A DNA stretch of 64,000 nucleotides. Source: Desmonostoc vinosum HA7617-LM4. GTDB taxonomy: Bacteria > Cyanobacteriota > Cyanobacteriia > Cyanobacteriales > Nostocaceae. Under the pieces are notes generated by a model that saw only the letters and a list, made by a program, of their open reading frames with translations, was not told the DNA's origin and searched no databases. The stretch lies in assembly GCA_019359515.1 (NCBI GenBank), contig JAHHHC010000014.1, positions 62,001 to 126,000 of the forward strand, in the 5' to 3' direction. Numbering within the stretch: position 1 is the first letter of the stretch; the number at the start of each line of letters is the position of its first letter. Below are positions 11,157 to 21,132 of the stretch, piece after piece. Position numbers and translations under genes: made by a program.

Positions 11157-11532
11157 CTAAAAATCTCCTATTCAATTCCAAACTTCAATTTATAAGGAAA
11201 ATGCCGAAAACCCTTGACAAACAGCAACGTAGTTGCGTTTTTCGGACTTCAGGCGCTACCGAGGGGCACTCGGAAAGTCAACGCTTGGGAGCCAGTGCGT
11301 TGGGCGGCTTTGCCGACTTGAAGCAACTGGCGTGGAGAGAACCACCTCTTTTTTAGATACCGCAAGGGGTTTAATCTAAGTGGACTCGTTGAACCAAGAA
11401 TCCCTGTGGCTTTAGCCCAGGGAGTGTCAAATCCTTTCAATCTCATTCTATTCGTCCAAGACTTTTCAAACTTCCTCTTAAACCAGCAAACAGTTTAGAC
11501 TAAAATATGACGGTTGTATTTTGTGGCGGACT
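11157..11532. other. Spacer with dispersed repeat sequence upstream of purB
   Basis: This 376-bp gap has no credible gene. Its middle (about 11270-11340) contains GGGAGCCAGTGCGTTGGGC and CAACTGGCG, a motif pair also seen in degenerate form near 42240-42300, so a small dispersed repeat is likely. The last 50 bases before purB contain an AT-rich TAAAATATG that could serve as a -10 region. Confidence 0.5.
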
Positions 11533-12828
11533 GTGATTGAGCGTTATACTTTGCCCGAAATGGGTAATCTTTGGAGTGAAGCCTACAAGTTAAAAACCTG
11601 GCTGCAAGTAGAAATTGCTGTTTGTGAGGCTCAGGCTGAACTAGGTTACATTCCATCTAGTGCAGTGGAGGAAATTAAGGCAAAGGCAGATTTTGACCCC
11701 AAACGGGTGCTAGAAATTGAAGCTGAAGTCCGCCATGATGTGATTGCTTTCTTGACAAACGTCAATGAATATGTAGGTGAAGCAGGACGCTATATTCATT
11801 TGGGTTTAACTAGTTCAGATGTGCTGGATACGGCTTTAGCACTGCAATTAGTTGCTAGTTTAGATGTGTTATTGCAACGCCTAGAAGACTTGATTCAAGC
11901 AATTCGCCAAAAAGCACAGGAACACCGTCATACGGTGATGATTGGTCGATCGCACGGTATTCATGCCGAACCAATTACCTTTGGCTTTAAGCTAGCTGGA
12001 TGGTTAGCGGAAGTGTTACGTCACCAAGAACGCCTGAGAATTCTCCATACAACTATCGCTGTGGGCAAGATTTCCGGCGCCGTGGGAACCTATGCCAATG
12101 TAGAACCGCGTGTAGAAGCGATCGCTTGCCAAAAACTCGGACTCCAACCCGATACCGCCTCCACACAAGTTATTTCCCGCGATCGTCATGCCGATTATGT
12201 CCAACAATTAGCTCTAGTAGCGGCATCAATCGAACGCTTTGCAGTAGAAATTCGCAATCTGCAAAAAACAGACGTTCTCGAAGTAGAAGAATACTTCGCC
12301 AAAGGTCAAAAAGGCTCTAGTGCCATGCCGCACAAGCGTAACCCCATCCGTTCTGAACGGCTAACAGGAATGGCCCGACTCGTCAGAAGTCACGCCGGCG
12401 CAGCTTTAGAAAATGTCGCACTCTGGCATGAACGAGATATTTCCCACAGTTCTGTAGAGCGGGTAATCTTACCAGATGCTTGCATTTTAACCCACTTCAT
12501 GTTGCATGAAATCACCGAGTTAGTGAAAAACTTGTTGGTTTATCCAGAGAACATGGAGCGAAATCTCAACTGTTATGGTGGTGTAGTATTTAGCCAGAAA
12601 GTGCTACTCGCGTTAGTAGATAAAGGACTTAGCCGAGAAGAAGCTTATGCGATGGTGCAAGAAAACGCTCATGCTGCATGGAACAAGCCAGAAGGCAATT
12701 TTCAGGACTTGATTAACAAAGATCCGCGCGTCACTCAAAAATTGTCCCCAGCAGAACTTGAGACATGTTTTGATCCCCAGCAGCATCTACGGCATTTAGA
12801 AGATATCTATCAGAGGCTGGGAATTTAG
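11533..12828 (+). CDS. purB: Adenylosuccinate lyase
   Basis: PurB cleaves SAICAR and adenylosuccinate, releasing fumarate, in purine synthesis. The fumarase/aspartase signature GSSAMPHKRNP is at residues ~260-270, and the upstream TSSDVLDTA and GRSHGIHAEP motifs supply the active-site Ser/Thr and His. I place the start at the GTG at 11533 (MIERYTLPEMGNLW), which gives 431 residues, the usual length. The longer frame from TTG at 11521 would add four residues not typical of the family. It is a single gene with a spacer on both sides. Confidence 0.95.
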   Translation: MIERYTLPEMGNLWSEAYKLKTWLQVEIAVCEAQAELGYIPSSAVEEIKAKADFDPKRVLEIEAEVRHDVIAFLTNVNEYVGEAGRYIHLGLTSSDVLDTALALQLVASLDVLLQRLEDLIQAIRQKAQEHRHTVMIGRSHGIHAEPITFGFKLAGWLAEVLRHQERLRILHTTIAVGKISGAVGTYANVEPRVEAIACQKLGLQPDTASTQVISRDRHADYVQQLALVAASIERFAVEIRNLQKTDVLEVEEYFAKGQKGSSAMPHKRNPIRSERLTGMARLVRSHAGAALENVALWHERDISHSSVERVILPDACILTHFMLHEITELVKNLLVYPENMERNLNCYGGVVFSQKVLLALVDKGLSREEAYAMVQENAHAAWNKPEGNFQDLINKDPRVTQKLSPAELETCFDPQQHLRHLEDIYQRLGI

Positions 12829-13130
12829 GAATTATATCATGTCCGTTTAAAGACTTATGATTTGGCTGACGCGGAGATAGGGAGACGCGGTGAGACAGCG
12901 AGTAAAGGAGGGTTTCCCTCCGCAGGCGACTGCGTTAGCACAGCGTAAAGCCTGCGGCATAGCTTCGCTTAGAGCGAGCTTGCGAGCGTCACCCGAAGGG
13001 GGACAAGGGAGAAATTTTTATGTCTCACCGTGTCCCCGCGTCCCCGCGTCAACCAAAACGCGAAATCTAAAAAACCTACCCATAAGAGATGGGGACGTCC
13101 CCCTCACCCCCTGCCTCTTCCCCATTCCCC
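12829..13130. repeat. Repeat-rich spacer between purB and hemH
   Basis: No gene is visible. About 12943-12975 is the reverse complement of the palindrome-prone unit (CTCTAAGCGAAGCTATGCCG) that is repeated three times at 24417-24580. About 13033-13086 matches the right half of the GTAGGTTTTT-ended element at 48130-48249, ending in AAAAAACCTACCCATAAGAG. The spacer is thus a mosaic of at least two repeat families. Confidence 0.65.
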
Positions 13131-14297
13131 CTAGTGCAAAATACCAATCATGTGCAATAAACCTTGACCGGTAATCAGTTCAATAATTAAGGCAATGAAG
13201 CCTAGCATGGCAATTCGACCATTCCAGACTTCCGCACTAGTAGTCATACCCCACTCCCAACGCTCTTGGGGATACATTTTTACTCTTTTCTTCATCTGGG
13301 CAGCTTGGGAAAGCTTGAAACTGGGTTTTTTCAGCGCATCAATCACTAAGTCTGCTAGTGCTTGAATAAATACTGGATGGGTGTTGGGAGCAGGCACGCG
13401 CCGAAAGTTATGAATTCCTGACTCTTCGGCTACTTCTCGGTACTCAATATCAATTTCTTGTAGTGTCTCAATGTGTTCTGAGACGAAACTGATAGGCACG
13501 ACAACCAAATCTTTTACGCCTCGTGCGCCTAGTTCTTTAAGCGCATCCTCTGTATAAGGTTGCAGCCATTCAACTGGCCCGACGCGACTTTGATAGGCTA
13601 GGGTGTGAGCATTGGGTCGATTGAGTGTCTGCATAATCAAAGCAGTACAATCCTCAATTTCTTGCTGGTAAGGGTCTCCCGCTTCTTCTACATAGCTTTT
13701 GGGAACACCATGGGCGCTAAAGAAAATATGAACCTCATCGGGATGAGGAAATTGATCTAGTTCCTGAGCTATCAGTTCCGCCATTGCTTGGAGATAGCCT
13801 GGTTGTTTATACCATGAGGGAATAACGGTATAGTCAATGCGCTGAAGTTTCGCATCTTCTTGCCAAAGTTTTTCTAAAAGCCGGAAGCTGGAACCGCTAG
13901 TGCTGATCGAGAATTGGGGATACAGTGGTAGAATCACCAAACGCTCGATGTTGTCTTGAGTGAGCAGAGCGATCGCTTCTTCAGTATACGGATGCCAATA
14001 GCGCATTCCTACGTAGATATTGGCTTCTTGACCCAAATAACCCAACTGTTCTTTAAGTGCTTCGCCCTGAGCTTCTGTAATCCGCCGTAATGGCGAACCA
14101 CCGCCAATTTGCTTATAGTTTTCTTGAGATGTTCTGGTTCGCCGCGAGGCAATGAACCAAGCTAGGGGCTTTTGTAACCAACGAAACGGTAGGCGAATAA
14201 TTTCCGGATCAGAAAACAGGTTATACAAAAATGGCCCAACGTCATCTAACTTATCGGGGCCCCCGAGATTGAGTAATAATACGCCTACACGACCCAT
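13131..14297 (-). CDS. hemH: Ferrochelatase with C-terminal chlorophyll-binding (Hlip-like) tail
   Basis: HemH inserts Fe2+ into protoporphyrin IX, the last step of haem synthesis. The N-terminus [16 protein letters not shown] and the active-site stretch [20 protein letters not shown] are characteristic. At 388 residues it is longer than non-photosynthetic enzymes because the last ~45 residues add a membrane helix. That tail carries [12 protein letters not shown], the chlorophyll a/b-binding motif found at the end of cyanobacterial ferrochelatases. It therefore anchors in the thylakoid and may link haem and chlorophyll supply. The start at 14297 gives [14 protein letters not shown], as expected for the family. 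Confidence 0.97.
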   Translation of the reverse strand: MGRVGVLLLNLGGPDKLDDVGPFLYNLFSDPEIIRLPFRWLQKPLAWFIASRRTRTSQENYKQIGGGSPLRRITEAQGEALKEQLGYLGQEANIYVGMRYWHPYTEEAIALLTQDNIERLVILPLYPQFSISTSGSSFRLLEKLWQEDAKLQRIDYTVIPSWYKQPGYLQAMAELIAQELDQFPHPDEVHIFFSAHGVPKSYVEEAGDPYQQEIEDCTALIMQTLNRPNAHTLAYQSRVGPVEWLQPYTEDALKELGARGVKDLVVVPISFVSEHIETLQEIDIEYREVAEESGIHNFRRVPAPNTHPVFIQALADLVIDALKKPSFKLSQAAQMKKRVKMYPQERWEWGMTTSAEVWNGRIAMLGFIALIIELITGQGLLHMIGILH

Positions 14298-14390
14298 AGC
14301 AGTTACTTTCCCCCAATCTTTTCAGTTTTTTTACTAATGTTAACAATATATCTTTATTAAATATAAAGCTTAATAGCAAGGAAAGATGCA

Positions 14391-15014
14391 ATGGCCACAA
14401 TTTTAAGAGATTGGAGTTACCGTTATCAGTGGTTGTATGATGCGATCGCCCGTTTAGCAGCTATAAGTGTAGGTGGTGAAGCCCGTTTTCGACAATTAGC
14501 TTTGCAAGGCTTAACGATTGACTCAGATACTCAGGTTTTAGATTTATGTTGTGGTAGTGGGCAAGCGACGCACTTTTTAGTGAAATATTCACAAAATGTA
14601 ACAGGTTTAGATGCATCACCATTGTCTTTGCAACGGGCGCGGCAAAATGTACCCGCAGCTTCGTATGTAGAAGCTTTTGCAGAAAATATGCCATTTGTAG
14701 ACAATTTGTTTGATGTAGTGCATACCAGTGCAGCGTTACATGAAATGCAGCCTGAACAATTACAGCAAATTCTCAAGGAGGTGTATCGAGTATTAAAGCC
14801 GGGTGGAGTATTCGTATTGGTAGATTTTCATGCCCCCACTAATCCGATATTTTGGCCTGGTGTGTCGTTATTTTTACTGTTGTTTGAAACGGAAACAGCT
14901 TGGCAATTGCTGAAAACAGATTTGCCTCGGTTGTTAATAGAAACTGGGTTTGATGTAGAACAGCCAACTTTATATGCAGGTGGTAGTTTACAAGTAATAC
15001 AAGCAAAGAAATGA
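14391..15014 (+). CDS. Class I SAM-dependent methyltransferase
   Basis: A 207-residue soluble protein of the UbiE-like methyltransferase fold. SAM-binding motif I is LDLCCGSGQATHFL (~residues 50-63), the acidic end of strand 2 is VTGLDAS, and motif III is the loop YRVLKPGGVFVLVDFH. The substrate is not deducible. It is divergent from hemH, 93 bp away. AGGA eight to eleven bases before the ATG supports the start. Confidence 0.85.
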   Translation: MATILRDWSYRYQWLYDAIARLAAISVGGEARFRQLALQGLTIDSDTQVLDLCCGSGQATHFLVKYSQNVTGLDASPLSLQRARQNVPAASYVEAFAENMPFVDNLFDVVHTSAALHEMQPEQLQQILKEVYRVLKPGGVFVLVDFHAPTNPIFWPGVSLFLLLFETETAWQLLKTDLPRLLIETGFDVEQPTLYAGGSLQVIQAKK

Positions 15015-15205
15015 ACACGGTTGAAGGTTAATATAGATGACACAAGAATTAAGTACGAATTGTCTTGAGAACATTGCACCCATTTAGAGCAATTAAGACA
15101 TAAGCTAAAACAGGTTCTTGATTCTATTTCTGCCGAAGCGATCGCATCGATTTGTGGACGCCATGCAAAAAGGTGGTATTGTTGCCTCTGGCTCAACTAG
15201 CGAAC
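15015..15205 (+). pseudogene. Degenerate coding remnant, origin uncertain
   Basis: Between the methyltransferase and the next gene, a short interrupted frame can be read. From an ATG at 15038 the first frame stops after about 16 codons; a shifted frame then gives HLEQLRHKLKQVLDSISAEA. The composition looks protein-coding, perhaps the end of an old transposase, but I cannot name the family. Confidence 0.25.
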
Positions 15206-15955
15206 TCAGTCAAGATATGATTCAACAGTTTTTAGCGGTTTAATTTTGGCAATTTCCACCTCAATTGTCTGTGAATCAATCAAGTCTGCTGCTTCTTGTA
15301 AAAGCTGATTCTGTTCTTGTTGAATAGCTGCTAAACGGCTAGAAATTTCTGCTAGTCGTTGTTGTTTATCTCGGTCTATTTCTGAAGTAGTCGCGGGTAT
15401 TAAAGCTGGCAAGCTATCAGTTATTTTAGTATTTGTTAGCCGTTGAATAGTAAATCTACCAACTTTCGTCAAAGAGACAAAGCTAACTTTGATGAAAGTC
15501 AAAATTAATTTGAATGGCACTTGTAGTATTGACCAACTAGCCGTTTCAATTAAACGGACAATTGCTTTGATAATACTCCAAATTACAGCCAAGACAACAA
15601 GCAAAATTACTAAACTAATAATAGGATGATTAGTTGTCCAGCCTAATATTTGCACTAATCGAAATAATCCAGGGTGTTGTGTTAGCCAATCATTAACAGA
15701 TGATGCAACTGCACCTTGAACTACTGTCGATGTGGTATTTTGAATTTGCTCGGCTGTTTGCCAACCATTTTCTAAGGTTGTCGTTACTCTATCAATTGCC
15801 CTATCAGTTGCTTGAGTTGCGGTTTGCTGCCAAGTCTCCCCAACTTGCTGTGCAGAATTAGTTAGAGAGCTAACGTTTTGATTAACAAAATCTCTCGCAG
15901 TTTGCCAGCGTTGTAAAACTTCTGGGGGTAAATTTATATTGATTGGAGGTGTCAT
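15206..15955 (-). CDS. Membrane protein of unknown function
   Basis: A 249-residue protein. The first ~95 residues are polar and helical with many Gln/Thr. The central region holds one clear hydrophobic segment (HPIISLVILLVVLAVIWSII, ~125-145) and a second, weaker one near 165-180. The C-terminal ~50 residues are helical (LAEISSRLAAIQQEQNQLLQ). There is no known motif or catalytic signature. It is on the same strand as the P450 gene, about 100 bp downstream of it, so cotranscription is possible. Confidence 0.7.
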   Translation of the reverse strand: MTPPININLPPEVLQRWQTARDFVNQNVSSLTNSAQQVGETWQQTATQATDRAIDRVTTTLENGWQTAEQIQNTTSTVVQGAVASSVNDWLTQHPGLFRLVQILGWTTNHPIISLVILLVVLAVIWSIIKAIVRLIETASWSILQVPFKLILTFIKVSFVSLTKVGRFTIQRLTNTKITDSLPALIPATTSEIDRDKQQRLAEISSRLAAIQQEQNQLLQEAADLIDSQTIEVEIAKIKPLKTVESYLD

Positions 15956-16054
15956 GAGAGAGGATTGGGAATAAATAAAGCATTACAATACCAAAATTCT
16001 TTCGTGCCACTTGTGGGCTGGGTTTTAAACCTTTACTTTTGTTGATAACAAACT

Positions 16055-17368
16055 TTACCTAATTTGAAATCGAACTCGCAACCCATCTTGAGGACGATTT
16101 GAAGGAAAATATACTGTTTCTAAACTTTGATTGGGCAATATCTCCCAATAATAGCTGCGTAGAAGATGAGCAGCAATAATTTTCATTTCCATTTTGGCAA
16201 AGGCTATGCCGATACAAAGGCGCGACCCACCACCAAAACCAATTAAGCTAAAAGGATACTGTTTGTGTTCTTGACGCTGGGGATTGAAACGTTCAGGATC
16301 AAAACGTTCTGGTTCTGGGTAAATTTCCTCTAGCTTGTGAGTCATGAGAATTGAATATAACAATTGCCAACCAGCAAGAACATGAAAGCCATCAAATTCA
16401 AAGTCTTTAATTACACCACGAAACCCACCTCCAACAGGTTGATGCAATCTTTCAATCTCTAATAAAATCTGATCTAAATAGGGCATTTGTCCCAATTGTT
16501 CTAAATTTAAATTACTTTTACTTGCTAGTTGTAATTGTTCTTCTCTGGCGCGTTGCATTACTTCTGGATGACGGGCTAACTCTGCACACAACCAAGTTAG
16601 CATCGATGTAGTAGTTTCATGCCCAGCAAAGAGTAATAGTACAGCTTGGGCAATAAGTTCTTTTTCACTTAAACTATTACCTTCTTCATCTTTAGCTTGG
16701 ATTAACAAACTTAGAGTATCTTTTGTGGGGTTTTGCTGGCGTTCTCTGACAACTTTTGTCAAATGTTCTAAGATTTTATTGCGAGCTGCTATGGCTTTGC
16801 CATATTGAGTAAATGGTAATGGCAGCGTATTAATAGCAAACAGCCCATTTGTGAGATTTGTAAATAACTGGCTAAGACGCACACATTCATCACCAGGACT
16901 AGTACCTAGTAAAAGTTGACTGGCAATATCAAACGTCAGTTGTTTAAACTCCTTGTGCCAGGTAAACTCCTGTTTGTTTTCCCATTTTTTCAAATAAGTA
17001 CAAGTAATATCTTCCATTGTGGAGACATAGTTTGCTAATGCTGCCCCATGCAAGGCTGGCATCATCAAGCGGCGATTTTTGCGATGTTCTTCTCCATCTT
17101 GCAGAAACAGCGATTCTCCTAACAATATTTTGAAATTATTAGGCCATCCCTCACGCCAAGAAAAATAATCCATGTGGCTAGAAAGAACGAAATCAACTGC
17201 TTTTGGCCCTACCATCACCACGGTTGGTCTACCAATTAAATGAGTTTTAAAAATAGATCCGTACTTACGATAGCGCTTTTTGATAAAATCTCGGTCGAAA
17301 AGAAAAGCAAGTGTCTCACCTAATATAGGTATACCGAAGCTGCCAGGAGGAATTTGCTTAGTTTTCAT
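16055..17368 (-). CDS. Cytochrome P450, CYP110-like
   Basis: A 437-residue soluble haem monooxygenase. The haem-ligand loop FGGGSRLCIGIAFA is near residue 384 (Cys), the oxygen-activating I-helix has AGHETT at ~247-252, and the ExxR motif is EIERLHQP. It has no N-terminal membrane anchor. CYP110 enzymes of Nostoc-type cyanobacteria oxidise fatty acids or terpenes; the family call is by overall resemblance and the substrate is unknown. It is divergent from the amine oxidase gene (about 90 bp apart), so the two may share a control region. Confidence 0.93.
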   Translation of the reverse strand: MKTKQIPPGSFGIPILGETLAFLFDRDFIKKRYRKYGSIFKTHLIGRPTVVMVGPKAVDFVLSSHMDYFSWREGWPNNFKILLGESLFLQDGEEHRKNRRLMMPALHGAALANYVSTMEDITCTYLKKWENKQEFTWHKEFKQLTFDIASQLLLGTSPGDECVRLSQLFTNLTNGLFAINTLPLPFTQYGKAIAARNKILEHLTKVVRERQQNPTKDTLSLLIQAKDEEGNSLSEKELIAQAVLLLFAGHETTTSMLTWLCAELARHPEVMQRAREEQLQLASKSNLNLEQLGQMPYLDQILLEIERLHQPVGGGFRGVIKDFEFDGFHVLAGWQLLYSILMTHKLEEIYPEPERFDPERFNPQRQEHKQYPFSLIGFGGGSRLCIGIAFAKMEMKIIAAHLLRSYYWEILPNQSLETVYFPSNRPQDGLRVRFQIR

Positions 17369-17457
17369 ATGTTCTTTTCATTACTTCATCAAAAAAATCG
17401 TTTCAACCTGCAATTATTAATATTATTTGAAAATTAGCAGCAATTGAGGTGCTATTA

Positions 17458-19131
17458 ATGGCTAAGTCTGGGCTAATGGTGTCTTTGCAACGTGCTTATA
17501 AAATTGCGATCGCATCGCTCAAAACAGGTATTCCCACGGATGAGATAGTTGATATCTTAAAACAAAGAACCACTCGGCGTCGCTTTCTGTATGGGGGTTT
17601 GGGATTAGCAAGTGCATTGGCTACTGTTACCTGGCATCACGGACATAATTCTAAAGCTTTTGCCACAATTCCCAAAGTGCTGGTAGTAGGTGCGGGAATT
17701 GCTGGTTTGACTGCTGCCTATCGCTTACGTCAAGCTGGGGTTCCTGTAGACATTATCGAGGCCAGAAATCGCGTTGGTGGTCGGATGCGGAGTTTAGCTA
17801 ATGCCGCAAATACTGGTGTGACTGTGGAAACAGGTGGAGAATTTATTGATACAGATCATCGGAAATTGCGATCGCTTGCTCAAGAACTGGGTTTAACAAT
17901 AGTCGATCTACTCGCCACTGATCAAGATTTAGTGTCGGAAATCTGGTACTTCCAAGGACGCAAAATCCCCGAACTAGAAATTATTAATTACTTTATTCCT
18001 TTAGCACAGAAGATTGAGGATGATTTAGCTGCCATTGGAGACGGAGATGTCACTTATCGCTCTTACAATCAAGCCGCTTTCGCTTTAGATCATACCTCCA
18101 TTGCAGAGTATGTAGAACAGGCACAAATTAATCCCATTCTGCAAGAAATGCTCAAGTTTGCTTACACTACCGAATATGGTCGAGAAGCAACTGAACAATC
18201 CTGTTTGAATCTATTATTTTTGATTGGTACTAACACCGATACATTCTCAGTCTACGGTGAAAGCGACGAACGTTACACCATTCGTGGTGGCAACGACCAA
18301 GTACCCCGTTTATTAGCGAATACCTTAGCAAATGCAATAGAAACCGAAACAGAATTAGAAGCTATATATATCCGTCCTGATGGTCGTTATCGAGTCAGTT
18401 TACGGTGTGGGTATAGAACCTTTGAGCGCAACTATGAAAGAATCTTGCTGACACTGCCTTTTAGCACCTTGCGTTTAGTAGCGCTCAATGTCAATTTACC
18501 AGCAATCAAACACAAAGCGATCGCCGAATTAGGATATGGCACAAATGCGAAATTAATTACAGCCTATCAACAACGATTGTGGCGCACTCAATATAATTCC
18601 ACAGGATCAACATTTACTGATACAGGCTTTCAAAACACCTGGGAAGCCAGTCGCTACCAAAAAGGCACCAAAGGTTTAATTACTAACTTTACTGGTGGTC
18701 AACAAGGTTTATCTTTGGGCAACGGTTCAGCAGCATCTCAAGCCCAAACACTGCTACCACAACTAGATCAAATTTTTCCTGGAATTGCAAACTTACGCCA
18801 AGGTGAAGCCATTCGTGCTTATTGGCCTGGACAGCAATACACACGAGGCTCCTATGCTTGCTATTTAGTAGGACAATGGACAAGCATAGCCGGAGCTGAA
18901 CAAAAGCGTGTAGGTAATCTATTTTTTGCTGGCGAACACTGTTCTCTGTCCTACCAAGGGTATATGGAAGGCGGTTGTCGAACAGGCGAAGTTGCAGCCC
19001 GAAGAATCCTCAAAGATTTGGGTTGGTCAGATAACGCTGCTTTACAGCAACAGCCAATTAAAGCTGATCAATTACACCACTATCGCAAAATTCCCAGGGC
19101 AAAACGTTTTTATGACGATTTGACCGAATAG
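17458..19131 (+). CDS. Tat-exported flavin monoamine oxidase family protein
   Basis: An FAD-dependent amine oxidase of 557 residues. The dinucleotide-binding motif GAGIAGLTAAYRL is at ~78-90 with EARNRVGGRMRSL after it, and the C-terminal FAD contact is FFAGEHCSLSYQGYMEGG. A twin-arginine signal (TTRRRFLYGG then a hydrophobic stretch) sits at ~38-58, after an unusual 37-residue leader, predicting export of the folded flavoprotein. I use the ATG at 17458, which has GAGG eight bases upstream; a GTG at 17449 would overlap that site. The substrate (amine or L-amino acid) is unknown. Confidence 0.88.
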   Translation: MAKSGLMVSLQRAYKIAIASLKTGIPTDEIVDILKQRTTRRRFLYGGLGLASALATVTWHHGHNSKAFATIPKVLVVGAGIAGLTAAYRLRQAGVPVDIIEARNRVGGRMRSLANAANTGVTVETGGEFIDTDHRKLRSLAQELGLTIVDLLATDQDLVSEIWYFQGRKIPELEIINYFIPLAQKIEDDLAAIGDGDVTYRSYNQAAFALDHTSIAEYVEQAQINPILQEMLKFAYTTEYGREATEQSCLNLLFLIGTNTDTFSVYGESDERYTIRGGNDQVPRLLANTLANAIETETELEAIYIRPDGRYRVSLRCGYRTFERNYERILLTLPFSTLRLVALNVNLPAIKHKAIAELGYGTNAKLITAYQQRLWRTQYNSTGSTFTDTGFQNTWEASRYQKGTKGLITNFTGGQQGLSLGNGSAASQAQTLLPQLDQIFPGIANLRQGEAIRAYWPGQQYTRGSYACYLVGQWTSIAGAEQKRVGNLFFAGEHCSLSYQGYMEGGCRTGEVAARRILKDLGWSDNAALQQQPIKADQLHHYRKIPRAKRFYDDLTE

Positions 19132-19137
19132 ACAATA

Positions 19138-19302
19138 GACCTCTTGCAAAAGTCGGATACTCGCCAGAAAATAAATTTTCTGGCTGATAACTCAAGTCGG
19201 TTTCAACCGACTAATAACAGTATTTTTAGTCCGTTTCAACGGACTTTTGCTATTAGGCAGAGACTTGAGTCTCTGACGGTTCAAGTATTTTTGCAAGAAG
19301 TC
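19138..19302 (+). mobile_element. MITE copy 1 (165 bp, TA-flanked, four internal hairpins)
   Basis: The terminal inverted repeats are GACCTCTTGCAAAA and TTTTGCAAGAAGTC, flanked on each side by TA, as expected for IS630/Tc1-mariner-type movement. Inside are four hairpins: CCAGAAAA..TTTTCTGG, AGTCGG..CCGACT, AGTCCG..CGGACT and CAGAGACT..AGTCTCTG. A copy with only three mismatches lies in opposite orientation at 53940-54104. It begins six bases after the amine oxidase stop, so it becomes part of that mRNA's 3' end. Confidence 0.85.
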
Positions 19303-19310
19303 TAATGAAT

Positions 19311-19339
19311 GTAGAGACGCGCTTTTGAAGCGTCTCTAC
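19311..19339. repeat. GTAGAGACGC hairpin
   Basis: A perfect 10-bp inverted repeat GTAGAGACGC / GCGTCTCTAC with a 9-base loop, lying between the MITE and the 3' end of ilvD. It is related to the hairpin after livH. Confidence 0.6.
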
Positions 19340-19428
19340 AAGGGTTTCGGGTAACGCAGAATTAATTTCCCCAGATGTCTATTTTTCATTTGTCATTGGT
19401 TATTCTCCGCGTCTCCCCAGTCCCCACA

Positions 19429-21114
19429 TCAAAACAAGTCCAGATCCGTTACAGCACCGACACTACTAGAGGAGACTAATTTGGCATATTTCGCCAATAC
19501 TCCTTTGGTGTAACGCGGTGTGGGAGGTTGCCAGTTGGCACGACGATTCGCTAATTCTTCTTGAGAGATATTCAACTGCAACAAGCGGGCAGGGGCATCA
19601 ATGGTAATACTATCGCCTTCTTCGACAAGAGCGATCGCCCCTCCAACTGCTGCTTCGGGTGCAACGTGACCAACTACCATGCCGTAAGTACCACCGGAAA
19701 ATCTGCCGTCGGTAATTAACCCCACCGCATCACCCAACCCAGCACCAATAATTGCTGAGGTAGGGGCTAACATTTCTCGCATTCCAGGGCCACCTCTTGG
19801 CCCTTCGTAACGAATGACGATGATGTCGCCAGCTTGAATCTTACCCGCCAAAATCGCATCTAAACAAGATTCCTCTGACTCAAATACCCGCGCTGGGCCG
19901 GTAATTATCGGCTTTTTAACTCCGGTAATTTTAGCTACAGCACCCTCTGTAGCTAAATTACCTTTGAGGATGGCTAAGTGTCCTTGAGAATACATCGGGT
20001 TATGCCAAGGACGGATGACATCTTGATTGCTATCAGGCTCGTCTGGTATATCTGCTAGGATTTCTGCAACAGTTTGACCGCTGATTGTCAGGCAATCACC
20101 ATGTAACAAATCATGCGCGAGTAGCATCTTCATGACTTGCGGAATACCACCAGCTTTGTGTAAATCAGTGGCTACATACCTACCGCTTGGTTTCAAATCG
20201 CACAACACTGGGACACGGGCGCGGATAGTTTCAAAGTCATCTAAAGTTAGCTTGATATTAGCAGCACGAGCGATCGCCAAAAAGTGTAACACGGCATTTG
20301 TCGAACCACCCACAGCCATAATCACCGAAATAGCATTCTCGATGGATTTGCGTGTGATAATTTGCCTGGGTAAGATTTGGTTGCGAATCGCTTCGACTAA
20401 AACAAATGCCGATTTTTCTGTACTGTCGGCCTTTTCGGCATCTTCCGCCGCCATGGTTGAGGAGTAAGGCAAACTCATTCCCAGCGCTTCAAAAGCAGAA
20501 GACATCGTGTTGGCTGTGAACATTCCTCCACAGGAACCCGCACCAGGACAAGCACGGCTTTCGACTTCTAATAATTCTTTTTCATCAATTTTCCCAGCAC
20601 TGTATTGCCCAACAGCTTCAAAAGAACTTACCACAGTTAAGTCTCGGCCGTTGTAATGTCCGGGTTTAATTGTGCCACCGTAAACGAAGATAGCAGGAAT
20701 ATTCATGCGGGCGATCGCCAGCATTGCCCCTGGCATATTTTTATCACAACCACCAATCGCCAACACTCCATCCATGCTTTGCCCAGTACAGGCGGTTTCA
20801 ATCGAGTCGGCAATCACCTCCCGTGAGACTAGGGAATATTTCATCCCTTCAGTTCCCATGGAAATTCCGTCACTGATAGTAATTGTGCCGAACACCTGCG
20901 GCATCGCCCCAGCATTTTTAATACCAACCTCTGCAACGAGCGCTAGTTGATTAATCCCCATATTACAGGGCGTAATCGTACTGTAGCCGTTGGCAATACC
21001 TACAATAGCTTTAGTGAAATCCTCATCTTTAAAACCAACAGCACGCAGCATGGCTCGATTAGGCGATCGTTGCACACCTTGGGTTATAGCTCGGCTTTTT
21101 AAATTCTCTGACAT
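19429..21114 (-). CDS. ilvD: Dihydroxy-acid dehydratase
   Basis: IlvD dehydrates 2,3-dihydroxy-acids in valine, leucine and isoleucine synthesis. The iron-sulfur cysteines are visible in [16 protein letters not shown] and [15 protein letters not shown], and the C-terminal [14 protein letters not shown] motif is intact. I choose the ATG at 21114 ([20 protein letters not shown]), which gives 561 residues, the common cyanobacterial length, and has AGGTAAG just upstream. The frame is open for six more codons to an ATG at 21132. It is a single gene, convergent with the MITE region. Confidence 0.96.
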   Translation of the reverse strand: MSENLKSRAITQGVQRSPNRAMLRAVGFKDEDFTKAIVGIANGYSTITPCNMGINQLALVAEVGIKNAGAMPQVFGTITISDGISMGTEGMKYSLVSREVIADSIETACTGQSMDGVLAIGGCDKNMPGAMLAIARMNIPAIFVYGGTIKPGHYNGRDLTVVSSFEAVGQYSAGKIDEKELLEVESRACPGAGSCGGMFTANTMSSAFEALGMSLPYSSTMAAEDAEKADSTEKSAFVLVEAIRNQILPRQIITRKSIENAISVIMAVGGSTNAVLHFLAIARAANIKLTLDDFETIRARVPVLCDLKPSGRYVATDLHKAGGIPQVMKMLLAHDLLHGDCLTISGQTVAEILADIPDEPDSNQDVIRPWHNPMYSQGHLAILKGNLATEGAVAKITGVKKPIITGPARVFESEESCLDAILAGKIQAGDIIVIRYEGPRGGPGMREMLAPTSAIIGAGLGDAVGLITDGRFSGGTYGMVVGHVAPEAAVGGAIALVEEGDSITIDAPARLLQLNISQEELANRRANWQPPTPRYTKGVLAKYAKLVSSSSVGAVTDLDLF

Positions 21115-21132
21115 TTTTTTCTTACCTGCCAT

